Origin: D37C17 sp964551815
GTDB lineage: Bacteria; Fidelibacterota; Marinisomatia; SCGC-AAA003-L08; D37C17
Assembly: GCA_964551815.1 (NCBI GenBank)
Contig: CAZKEL010000002.1
Span: 23,044-87,043, forward strand
Length of the DNA stretch: 64,000 nt
Reading direction: 5' to 3'
In this document: in pieces, positions 28,841 to 36,830 of the stretch
How the letters are laid out: each line of letters opens with the position of its first letter
How positions within the stretch are numbered: position 1 is the first letter of the stretch
Notes under the pieces: model-generated
Databases searched by the model: none
What the model was told of the DNA's origin: nothing
What the model saw: the letters and a program-made list of their open reading frames with translations, nothing else
Made by a program: the position numbers and the translations under genes

Positions 28841-29580
28841 TATTTGGAGTATTGATTCCTTATTTTAATTAAATCAGACCATAAATTAAAAAAATAGGAT
28901 ATTTTCACAGATGAGCTATTACTGTCAATCCACTCCTTTACCGGGACTTCACAAAGCCTTGCTTCCACTTCATCTTCGCCAAATTTCTTTTTTGTCCGTG
29001 CAAATAATTCAATGTCAAACAACCATTTTGAGATAAATTCATCCTTGAAAAGTTCAATGGATAGATTTTTGGTAAAAAGTTTACAGCCACATTGAGTATC
29101 ATAAATTTTAATTCCCAGTATTTTCCAAATAATAGGGCGTAGTAATCTTCCGATGATAAATCGGTAATATTTAATTTGGATGTTTGAATCTGATTGCAAA
29201 GTGCGAGATGCGAAACAAAATTCAATTTCGTCTTTCAAATAGGGTCTTAATGCCAAGCATTCTTCTAATGAGGTGGACAGGTCTGCATCTAAAAATGCGA
29301 TAATTGAATGATTATAATTATTATTGCAATGGAGAATGCCTGTTCTCACTGCTTCTGCCTTGCCTTTGTTTTCAGAATGAGTTATAATATCAACTTTGTC
29401 TGTATGTAATTTTTTTAGGGATTCCAGCAACTGAGGTGTCCTGTCCCTTGAACCATCATCCACAAAACAAAGCAATACATCGGACATTGTAGAGATTACC
29501 TTCTCAAATTTTTTGACAGAAAAATTCTTTTCTTCATTAAAACATGGTACTACAATACATATATTAATTTCATTTTCCAC
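28840..29580 (-). CDS. Glycosyltransferase family 2, dolichyl-phosphate glucosyltransferase-like
   Basis: This is a 246-residue GT-A enzyme resembling Alg5-type polyprenyl-phosphate glucosyltransferases: VVPCFNEEKNF (10-20), VDDGSRDRTP (40-49) and FLDADLST (97-104). It has no obvious transmembrane tail. It would make a polyprenyl-phosphate sugar used by GT-C enzymes outside the membrane. The GTG start comes 29 bases after the stop of the methyltransferase gene, with a weak ribosome site. Confidence 0.85.
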   Translation of the reverse strand: MENEINICIVVPCFNEEKNFSVKKFEKVISTMSDVLLCFVDDGSRDRTPQLLESLKKLHTDKVDIITHSENKGKAEAVRTGILHCNNNYNHSIIAFLDADLSTSLEECLALRPYLKDEIEFCFASRTLQSDSNIQIKYYRFIIGRLLRPIIWKILGIKIYDTQCGCKLFTKNLSIELFKDEFISKWLFDIELFARTKKKFGEDEVEARLCEVPVKEWIDSNSSSVKISYFFNLWSDLIKIRNQYSK

Positions 29581-29609
29581 TTGGATTTTATCTACTATTA
29601 ACTTTGATA

Positions 29610-30413
29610 TTAACTAATTTTTTGGAGCAGATATCCCAAGCCAATAGACTTATCAGAAAACTTATTAAAAAGAAAATCGTCCGTTGTAACTACACAATCA
29701 GTTATGAGTTTATTAGGGGCTTTTTTGGAATGGGGACGAATGGAAAAAATTCCGTTTTTAATTCTATCTTGCTGCACATTTTTTGCATTGAATTTTAAAA
29801 TGGATTGAGCCAAACCTACCCAATACATTTCGAGAAACCCTGCAAGATAATGACTTAAACGGAAGGATTCAATAATTTGAAATTTCAATTGTGTTGCCAT
29901 ATCCTCAAATTGAGATTGCTTTGGTAATTTAGTATGACCAAAGGCATAAGCTCCTATGGGTAAGTTTAAATTGAAATACTTTAACAGAAAATTTACAGGG
30001 TCATAGGTAAAAGGGAAATTTTTAGACGGAAAGGTGAGAATTGCATACCCGCCTGGGGTAAGAATTCGATAAATTTCTGTCATGAGTTTTTTTTCATCAC
30101 TTACATGTTCTACTACCTCCATACAAATAACCACATGAAAAAAATTATCTTCAAAATGTAATTGGGTTGCATCCTGAACGGAGTAGTTCACAGTTGGGTT
30201 ACTCAACCTCCCGTATTCAACATCTCTTTCGTTTATATCCACTGCATATAGATTTGTGCAAAATTCTTGGATATAATGATTTAAGTCCCCTTCACCTGCT
30301 CCTAAATTTAAAATATTTTCTATTGGGGAATTAGCAGAGCATATTTTTTTTAAAGAGTTAATTAAATAAAAATATCTCTTTCTAAATGTGGGAAAATAAT
30401 GTTTATAATTCAA
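29610..30413 (-). CDS. Class I SAM-dependent methyltransferase
   Basis: This 267-residue methyltransferase has motif I in ILNLGAGEGD (34-43), VDIN as the acidic end of strand 2, and VVICMEVVEH for motif IV. The start is TTG, because no ATG or GTG is available before the conserved region. It sits between a membrane protein of the DUF6056 type and a GT2 gene. It is likely a sugar O-methyltransferase, but it could act on a lipid or amino group. Confidence 0.82.
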   Translation of the reverse strand: MNYKHYFPTFRKRYFYLINSLKKICSANSPIENILNLGAGEGDLNHYIQEFCTNLYAVDINERDVEYGRLSNPTVNYSVQDATQLHFEDNFFHVVICMEVVEHVSDEKKLMTEIYRILTPGGYAILTFPSKNFPFTYDPVNFLLKYFNLNLPIGAYAFGHTKLPKQSQFEDMATQLKFQIIESFRLSHYLAGFLEMYWVGLAQSILKFNAKNVQQDRIKNGIFSIRPHSKKAPNKLITDCVVTTDDFLFNKFSDKSIGLGYLLQKIS

Positions 30414-30425
30414 GGAAATATTGCT

Positions 30426-31913
30426 TCACTCTGGATGAGGTGTCACTACAGTAATACCATAATAATTACTGACACATTCATTTATCCAATGGGTAGAATC
30501 GTTTTTGAGGATTGATCCTCCAATAAAATGGTTGATTTCAGGGACGGTGACTTTAGTTTCACCATTTATTTTCCCTTGAATTATTTTCATTTCTCTGTAA
30601 TCATAAGCTGACGCAAAATACCTTAATTTCTCTTTGTGCTTTAATACCTGGAGTGAATCCCGAATACCATTAACTGCAAATAATACAAAAAATAATAGCA
30701 TAGTTAAGATTCTTATCCTTGTATCCATTTTTATTAATTTCGGCTGCAGGCTACCTCCTATAAATATTCCCCAAATGCTTAACAGGCTGATTAAAAAATA
30801 ATGAATTACTATCATCTCCCGCGCTGGAGGTGGTTTTGATATGCCATAGGCTGCAGGCAAAAAGGCTGTATATAATAAGATAAGTATTGCCAAGGGTAGA
30901 AGGATAAGCAGATTTTTTCTGAACAGTTTTAAAACCCTTTCAACTTGTACTTTAGATTGAAACCCTATATACAGGGAAATTCCAAACACCTGAATCAGGG
31001 AAAGAATATTTCCTGGCCATTTGAAAATACTGAATAAGGTGGAATTCATCCCCTGCCACGCAAAGGAGAGTAACTCAGGCAGAGATTCAGGCTGTGAAAA
31101 ATATTCAGCTCTGGTTTCATTTCCGGGTGCCAAAATAATAACCACCATCGAAAACAATGAAAATAGTATCCCAATTCCTAATGGAATCAAAAAGGTGTTT
31201 CGTGATTTTCCCGTATAAAAAAGGAAAAATAATAAAGCGGAAAGGATAAATACCATAGTCTGCAGAGCGACATAGGTTTCACCAAACCCTCCACAAAAGA
31301 AACTCATTGATGCAATCAAAAAGAGAAGGTAAGGGGAAGTATTTCCATTAGTTCGGTGAACAACAAAGCGATATATAAATCCTACAATGAGGGTTGCTCC
31401 TATAAGGGGGATTATTAATCTGTTTCTTCCTGCTATCCAATAGAGAGATTGAAATATTCCCGGGTAGGCATCCCAAGTATGGGACACATCATCAATGACC
31501 CTGCGGTAATACATATTTGGGATTAAATCAATAACAGCAAATAAAATGGCAGCACTAAGTAAAAGAGAGAAAGTTAAGTCTTTGTATTGCTTTCCCCTAT
31601 GCAGGTAAATGATTGAAGCTAATACAAAAAACCAAACGAGTAAAAAAGCACCGGGACTATAGAATATATGGGTATTAAACAAACCCGAAAAATGTTCCCA
31701 AAACAAATCTGAATATCTTCCGGTAATTTCAATATAGTAATATAAAGCGGCACCAAAAATACCTTTTTTTTCCAACTGTACCTGAAAACAGAAATCATCG
31801 CCATAATAGCGGCTGAACTGCCCCAGCCATGCATGGGTTAACAAGGGTGCAGATAAACAAAGAAGTAGAACATGATTTACCCAACCGTTTAGGTTTAGCT
31901 TATTTTGGTTCAT
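30426..31913 (-). CDS. Polytopic membrane protein, DUF6056/GtrII-like
   Basis: This 495-residue membrane protein has about eleven hydrophobic helices. Between the first two is the loop RYYGDDFCFQ, an acidic signature of the DUF6056 group, by recollection related to glucosyl transferases of the GtrII type. A short periplasmic tail ends the protein. In this locus it could attach a sugar from a polyprenyl-phosphate donor to the polymer. The assignment is by pattern and is uncertain. The ATG overlaps the stop of the methyltransferase gene upstream by 4 bases. Confidence 0.6.
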   Translation of the reverse strand: MNQNKLNLNGWVNHVLLLCLSAPLLTHAWLGQFSRYYGDDFCFQVQLEKKGIFGAALYYYIEITGRYSDLFWEHFSGLFNTHIFYSPGAFLLVWFFVLASIIYLHRGKQYKDLTFSLLLSAAILFAVIDLIPNMYYRRVIDDVSHTWDAYPGIFQSLYWIAGRNRLIIPLIGATLIVGFIYRFVVHRTNGNTSPYLLFLIASMSFFCGGFGETYVALQTMVFILSALLFFLFYTGKSRNTFLIPLGIGILFSLFSMVVIILAPGNETRAEYFSQPESLPELLSFAWQGMNSTLFSIFKWPGNILSLIQVFGISLYIGFQSKVQVERVLKLFRKNLLILLPLAILILLYTAFLPAAYGISKPPPAREMIVIHYFLISLLSIWGIFIGGSLQPKLIKMDTRIRILTMLLFFVLFAVNGIRDSLQVLKHKEKLRYFASAYDYREMKIIQGKINGETKVTVPEINHFIGGSILKNDSTHWINECVSNYYGITVVTPHPE

Positions 31914-32899
31914 TCTTTATTATTTTTGATATCTTTAGTAGCAAAAAGTGAACCATTACCCCAATGTGTTTTTATGATATTTTTAAATCCATTGAACTGA
32001 ACCCATCCCAGTATTTCTTCATATTTGTGTGTTGAGGCGTAAACTGGAGATATACTATCAAAAGTATCCAATATTGACCATTTTGAATCGGGTAAATTCA
32101 CAAATGGAAATAATTTTAATATTCTCCGCCTTAAAAACTTAACCTTATTATACACAGGCTTAACCACATAAACAGCAAAATAGGAGTAGAAAAGCGGTGG
32201 GTAATGATTAAATACCGGTTTTAATAAATTGAAAATTCTTCTGTATTTTTTTAAAATTTTTTTATCATAATAGGACCCCTTGGAGTAAACAGACAACCCA
32301 AACCATCCCCCATACTTTAAACAACGATATATTTCTGAAACTCCCTTATTGGGTTCAGGTGTATGATGTAAAACACCGATAGAAAATGCACCATCAAAAA
32401 TATTGGGTTTAAAAGGCATATTCAGGGCATCAGCATTTACAATACACACATTAGAATTTTGTGAAAATTTATAATGTGCGGTTGTAACAGAAGAACTATA
32501 ATCTATCCCAATAATTTTTGAATTTGAGTTTTCCAGACAAATATCTATAAACCGTCCCGCACCGCAGCCACAATCTAATAATAAATTTTTGTTTTTTATA
32601 TCATTGAGTTTATGGTGAGTGATAACATTAAACATTTTGCGGGTGTGACCTTCCATAGGTTTTCCAATATTTTTACTCTCAAACTGAATTAGTGGCCACT
32701 TACCCCATTGAAAACCAAATGAATTTGTATAATTCTTTTCATTTACAAATCTTGGAATACCATCAATAATAGGGTAAGAATTAAACTCGTTCCAAAACTC
32801 TCCCTCAATTATGTGATCATGTTCCTCTTTTTTAATGGATAATTCCAAAGGTAACCCATTTTGTGGGTCTTGAAAAAATTCGCTAAAAGATTTATGCAT
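31910..32899 (-). CDS. SAM-dependent methyltransferase with Trm112-like N-terminus
   Basis: This 329-residue protein begins with a short domain like the Trm112 fold (DPQNGLPLEL, then YPIIDGIPRF, residues 11-51) and then has a methyltransferase core with LLLDCGCGAG (106-115), GIDYS and FDGAFSIGVLHH. Such two-domain methyltransferases are frequent in polysaccharide loci. The C-terminus (130 residues) has a basic region and a final segment FNGFKNIIKTHWGN. Sugar methylation is likely. It is 3 bases from the stop of the next upstream gene. Confidence 0.83.
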   Translation of the reverse strand: MHKSFSEFFQDPQNGLPLELSIKKEEHDHIIEGEFWNEFNSYPIIDGIPRFVNEKNYTNSFGFQWGKWPLIQFESKNIGKPMEGHTRKMFNVITHHKLNDIKNKNLLLDCGCGAGRFIDICLENSNSKIIGIDYSSSVTTAHYKFSQNSNVCIVNADALNMPFKPNIFDGAFSIGVLHHTPEPNKGVSEIYRCLKYGGWFGLSVYSKGSYYDKKILKKYRRIFNLLKPVFNHYPPLFYSYFAVYVVKPVYNKVKFLRRRILKLFPFVNLPDSKWSILDTFDSISPVYASTHKYEEILGWVQFNGFKNIIKTHWGNGSLFATKDIKNNKE

Positions 32900-32902
32900 A
32901 CC

Positions 32903-33496
32903 TTATTTTTTCTTGGATAACATATACCCCTGAAGAATATCATTCGAAAGGGTAACTTTTGAGGGAGGAAAATGTTTTTTATCACTTAATTGAACATTCT
33001 GAAATCTAAAATTTTCCATTCGTTTTTCTAACTCAATCCTGGGACGGTTATAGTTGTTATTGCCTAAAAAGTAACCGCCCTTTACAATTTTTTTGGCAGC
33101 CCATTCCTGACAATGTAATTTTAATTCAGGTGTTTTCCAGAAACTGCCAATATCATTATGGCAGAATGCTAATTCAAGTTTGTCGTCATCTTTTAACTCT
33201 TCACAATCTTTAATTACTACAGAAGGATGTTTTTTCGGATTGAATAAATCATATCCAATACACCGGTCATACCCAAAATGGTGACAAAGTTTATCAAAGG
33301 ATACACAATTATGAGTACCTAATACCAAAATTTTCCCTTCTTTGGGCAATGGTAATTCAAATATAATCTCTTCATAAAATTTATTCACATAATACCCCTC
33401 ATCTCTTTCGGTCAGGGGCCAACCGTCTAACAATTCAGATGATTCCGTATTAAACCATAACTGAAAAAGAGCATCTAATTCCTGATTGGTTTTCAT
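32903..33496 (-). CDS. Divergent methyltransferase-like protein
   Basis: This 197-residue soluble protein has a Rossmann-like core: ILVLGTHNCVSFDKL replaces the usual glycine-rich motif I, and GYDLFNP follows as the strand-2 loop. The normal GxGxG is absent, so it may not bind SAM in the usual way. It lies between two recognisable methyltransferase genes and may be their degenerate relative, a partner subunit, or a methyltransferase with unusual binding. Function unknown. Confidence 0.55.
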   Translation of the reverse strand: MKTNQELDALFQLWFNTESSELLDGWPLTERDEGYYVNKFYEEIIFELPLPKEGKILVLGTHNCVSFDKLCHHFGYDRCIGYDLFNPKKHPSVVIKDCEELKDDDKLELAFCHNDIGSFWKTPELKLHCQEWAAKKIVKGGYFLGNNNYNRPRIELEKRMENFRFQNVQLSDKKHFPPSKVTLSNDILQGYMLSKKK

Positions 33497-33520
33497 TATT
33501 TCTTCATTTCCTATTTTATT

Positions 33521-34216
33521 TTAATAATGTGATTTTTGGGGTTGATAAGGCTTTACCGGAAATTTCTCTGGTCGGATCTTATAAATTTCAGGATGGACAA
33601 TATTTACAGGAAATTCATATTTTGAATCTGATGGTATTACATGCTCTTTAGATTTATGTAGAAATAGAAAAGTGTTTTGTTTGTACCAGGATTTTACCTG
33701 TGGATTATGCCAGATTTTTGGTCTGATAAAATCTACACCTATAAAATTATTCTCTAAAAACAATTTTACCCAATATGACTGCCATTGTTCATTAATATGA
33801 TGATCTCCACCTTGGTGTGGAATAGCAGCAGAAAAAAGTATAACCTCAGAATAGTGACAAAGATCAGTTATGAAGCTTTGTGCCCTTTCAGGGGGCAGAT
33901 GTTCCGCCACCTCCAATGAAATAGTTATATCAAATTTTCCTACCCTAGGTAATGGTTGGTTCAGATTATGAATTATCAACTCCACATTATCAGTGAGTAA
34001 TTGTTCATTTCTTAGCCAATCTCCGTCAATTCCCCATAATGATTTTACCCCTAATTCAGATGCAGCTAAAAGCCATGCTCCACTTCCACACCCTATATCA
34101 ATGATAGTCTTTGGAGGAAAAATTTCAAATAAAATTGGTAAAATTATTTTTGCTGAATCATAATTTTCATTAGTTAGATTAAAAAAGTGGGAATTATAAA
34201 TTTCACTTTTAGCCAT
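33521..34216 (-). CDS. Class I SAM-dependent methyltransferase
   Basis: This is a 231-residue methyltransferase with motif I IIDIGCGSGAW (38-48), GIDGD and FDITISLEVAEHL. The C-terminus contains an IPHQGGDHHINEQW segment, typical of one clade of sugar or nucleotide-sugar methyltransferases in glycan loci. It shares its final base with the next gene's start (the GT11 stop codon overlaps by one base). Substrate unknown. Confidence 0.83.
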   Translation of the reverse strand: MAKSEIYNSHFFNLTNENYDSAKIILPILFEIFPPKTIIDIGCGSGAWLLAASELGVKSLWGIDGDWLRNEQLLTDNVELIIHNLNQPLPRVGKFDITISLEVAEHLPPERAQSFITDLCHYSEVILFSAAIPHQGGDHHINEQWQSYWVKLFLENNFIGVDFIRPKIWHNPQVKSWYKQNTFLFLHKSKEHVIPSDSKYEFPVNIVHPEIYKIRPEKFPVKPYQPQKSHY

Positions 34217-35133
34217 TAAATTCGAATAACATTATCAGAAAGATAATCTGAGGTAATTTCGGGACCTTCCGGGCCAAACAACTCTCCTGCAGGAGCAATT
34301 ACTATTTTGTTAGGATTTTTATTCAGCCAGGAAGCCCACCAACTAAAACTGCTTGGTGTGAGTATATTATGGTCACATCGTGACATCATCATAAAGTCAG
34401 TTATTGAGGAATTCCCTTCAGAATAATGTACATTTTTCCCTTTTATATTTTGTTTACACCAATTTAAATCATCAGAAAATATAAGTAACCGTGGATTTTG
34501 AAATTTAGACCTGAAAAATTCCATTGCCCTTATATAATAGTCTGCAGGGGGATATTTATGAATTTTTTGATTTTCAGGTTTTTCATGTCCTCCCCGTCTC
34601 ACATGAGCAGAAATGAGTATATCTGATTTCTGTTTAAACATGGCTAGTTTTTCCCTGGCTTCATCCTGATATTCCTTCTTTACAGAAAATTCTGCTCTGA
34701 TTTTGTCTTTGCAATGAGAAAAATATTTTTCAGACTGGAAATATCCTTCCAAATCTGTTGAATCTTTGATTGAAAAAAATTCCATGTCAAAATGGAAATG
34801 AGGTTCAAGATACTGATGGGTTATGAAAGTTTTATTTCTTTGAATGATTCGTTTTATGCTCTTTTTACTATTAGTTTTTTTCCAATCTAAAAGAGTTTCA
34901 CGCTGAACCATTTTTGCTGTTAGGGAAAAATAATTTAAGCAGTAATCATATTTTTCTATGGGGTGTCCATTTTCCGAATGTCCCAAGACTTTCAATTCTC
35001 CGCTTATATTTGCCGGAGGTATTGGAATGACTATTTCATACCCATTTTTTTCTGCTAAACCAAACAATGCAGCATATTGGAATAATTGATTTCCCATGGC
35101 TCCCAGCTTGCCCAGTTTACTAAAGGTTATCAC
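34216..35133 (-). CDS. Glycosyltransferase family 11, alpha-1,2-fucosyltransferase-like
   Basis: This 305-residue protein is of the GT11 type. The N-terminal SKLGKLGAMGNQLFQYAAL (5-23) matches the family's GGLGNQ-FQYA start, and SSFSWWASWL near residue 270 matches its SSFSWW motif. The donor motif usually written HxRRGD is HVRRGGH here (177-183), with glycine for aspartate. It would add fucose (or a related deoxy sugar) from GDP-fucose to the glycan, but no GDP-fucose synthesis pair is in the window. The start is GTG with a weak ribosome site. The conserved N-terminus rules out a later start. Confidence 0.85.
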   Translation of the reverse strand: MITFSKLGKLGAMGNQLFQYAALFGLAEKNGYEIVIPIPPANISGELKVLGHSENGHPIEKYDYCLNYFSLTAKMVQRETLLDWKKTNSKKSIKRIIQRNKTFITHQYLEPHFHFDMEFFSIKDSTDLEGYFQSEKYFSHCKDKIRAEFSVKKEYQDEAREKLAMFKQKSDILISAHVRRGGHEKPENQKIHKYPPADYYIRAMEFFRSKFQNPRLLIFSDDLNWCKQNIKGKNVHYSEGNSSITDFMMMSRCDHNILTPSSFSWWASWLNKNPNKIVIAPAGELFGPEGPEITSDYLSDNVIRI

Positions 35134-35142
35134 CAGATAAAA

Positions 35143-35817
35143 TTATCCTTTAGCCAAATGCCCTTTCCAGGCGGTGTAATCAGATAAATCTTTATAGGAC
35201 CAAGATCCACCTGAATCTGCATTTTCTTCAGGGGTCTTGAGAAATTGAGAAATACCCTGTGCAGCTTGTTCTGGTGGCATATAAAAATTCCAGCCTATTA
35301 TGTCAATATTTTCAATTTCATTATGGGGGACACGGTTATTCCTTCCTTCATACCGAGCTAATTTAAACCAATTATATGCATCCTCATCATCAGTTAGAAT
35401 CATACCTCCCTTGCAAATGGGGAGTATTTTCTTTATATGAAATGATAGACAATGGAAGGAATCTTTAACATACATCCCCTTGGTAAATCTGGTAGCACTG
35501 TCCATCACCGGATACGGATCTAAGGGATAAAGTCCTGACCACTCAAAATCTTTAAATTTAATATTGCATCCACTGTGAATCACCATTCCCGGAACGGATA
35601 AATAAGTTTTTGAGGGAAGAATAATAGTGCCTCTTGCATTTAGGTATTGCAGACTCATAAACATGGCGTTTGTGCAGCTATCACAAGACACTGCAAATTT
35701 GCTGCCTGCATATTCTGCTACCAGTTTTTCAAAAGCATCAACAATATCCCAGGGATCTTGAATAGAGAATCCTTTTGCTTCCAACGCAGGAATTATAGAT
35801 TCTACCGTCTGATACAT
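35143..35817 (-). CDS. Short DegT/DnrJ-type aminotransferase lacking the C-terminal domain
   Basis: This protein has the PLP-binding core of a DegT-type sugar aminotransferase and then stops. The Schiff-base lysine is present in SFHIKK and the PLP-nitrogen aspartate in VMDSA. The segment GWNFYMPPEQAAQGISQF corresponds to the end of the large domain. Only about 30 residues follow, while full-length enzymes have about 120 more. I chose the ATG at 35817 (224 residues), 2 bases after the upstream stop, because the frame upstream of it overlaps the epimerase gene and reads a non-homologous basic peptide. It may be a real minimal enzyme, a partner protein, or a decaying gene. Confidence 0.7.
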   Translation of the reverse strand: MYQTVESIIPALEAKGFSIQDPWDIVDAFEKLVAEYAGSKFAVSCDSCTNAMFMSLQYLNARGTIILPSKTYLSVPGMVIHSGCNIKFKDFEWSGLYPLDPYPVMDSATRFTKGMYVKDSFHCLSFHIKKILPICKGGMILTDDEDAYNWFKLARYEGRNNRVPHNEIENIDIIGWNFYMPPEQAAQGISQFLKTPEENADSGGSWSYKDLSDYTAWKGHLAKG

Positions 35818-35819
35818 AC

Positions 35820-36830
35820 TTATATTCGGGCTCCCTTTAAATAATTTTCTACAAATGCATACATTTTTTCTAATCCTTCCTTTAGGGATATTTTTGGGTG
35901 CCAACCATTTAGTTCACGGGTTGCTCTAGAAATATCAAGTGTTTGACTCATGGTAGTTGGAGGAGGGGCAGAAATATGTTGCAGGGTGATGTTTTTTTCC
36001 GATAATTGAATAATCATCATTGCTAAATCCTTCATTCGGATAGGCATTTCACCTCCAATATTTATAGGACCCACATTTTTTTTATTTTCATTCACCTCAA
36101 ATACTGCAAAAAATGCATCCAATACGTCAGTTATATAGATATACGTCCTCGTTTCATGTCCCTCACCAAAAATCATAAAAGTGGAATTTTGTTCAAATTC
36201 AATTGCTCTTCGAATGAGTACAGGAATGATAGAACCCCGCTTCAAATCCAGATTTTGATGTGGACCAAAAACATTTGCCAATCTGAAAATGGCTCCCCTC
36301 ATTTCAGTTTGAGAAGAGAGGGCATATTCTAAGGCGGTTTCCCCCATTAGTTTTGCCCATCCATAGGAAATCGCTGGTTGGGCAGGGTAAGCTTCATCCT
36401 CCTTGATGCCTTTGCTTTGAGGATTCTGCATCAAATGGCATGGGTAGATAAATGCAGAACTAATATAAATGAAAAATTGTACATTTTGCTTCAATGCCGA
36501 ATCAATCATATTTTGATCTAGTTGAGTATTATGAGAAAATACTGCAAATTCATTTTCTAAATAGTATTGCATACTTCCTGCAACGGACGCTAAGTGAAAC
36601 ACCACATCCACCCCTTCACAGACTGTTTTACAAACGTTTTTATCGCATAAGTTTCCATTTATAAATTCAACAGAGTATGGCAACCCTGCCAGCCTATTTT
36701 CTGATTCTCTTCCCAAATTATCTACGACTCTGATTTTACCAGTGTTAAGAGAAATAAGGCGGTGCACCAAATTCAGCCCGATAAAGCCATTACCACCGGT
36801 AACCAGTACCGTTAAGTTTTCCCAGTTCAC
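35820..36830 (-). CDS. NAD-dependent epimerase/dehydratase, GDP-mannose-3,5-epimerase-like
   Basis: This extended SDR acts on a nucleotide sugar. GGNGFIG is at residues 12-18, the catalytic tyrosine and lysine are Y156 and K160 in YGWAK, and the long SSAFIYPCH stretch with a following EDEAYPAQP resembles the GDP-mannose 3,5-epimerase/GDP-fucose synthase-like clade. The cysteine that acts as catalytic base in GDP-mannose 3,5-epimerase (SSACIYP) is F128 here, so the reaction may differ. I set the start at a GTG whose bases overlap the TGA of the radical SAM gene (GTGA), with AGGGG five bases before it. The longer frame to 36974 overlaps that gene by about 150 bases and is not homologous. Confidence 0.8.
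   Translation of the reverse strand: MNWENLTVLVTGGNGFIGLNLVHRLISLNTGKIRVVDNLGRESENRLAGLPYSVEFINGNLCDKNVCKTVCEGVDVVFHLASVAGSMQYYLENEFAVFSHNTQLDQNMIDSALKQNVQFFIYISSAFIYPCHLMQNPQSKGIKEDEAYPAQPAISYGWAKLMGETALEYALSSQTEMRGAIFRLANVFGPHQNLDLKRGSIIPVLIRRAIEFEQNSTFMIFGEGHETRTYIYITDVLDAFFAVFEVNENKKNVGPINIGGEMPIRMKDLAMMIIQLSEKNITLQHISAPPPTTMSQTLDISRATRELNGWHPKISLKEGLEKMYAFVENYLKGARI

Noticed and set aside
35818..35904. A 5' extension of the short aminotransferase (starting MAPKNIPKG)
   Set aside because: The extension lies inside the end of the epimerase gene in another frame and has no homology to the family. The ATG at 35817 fits better.
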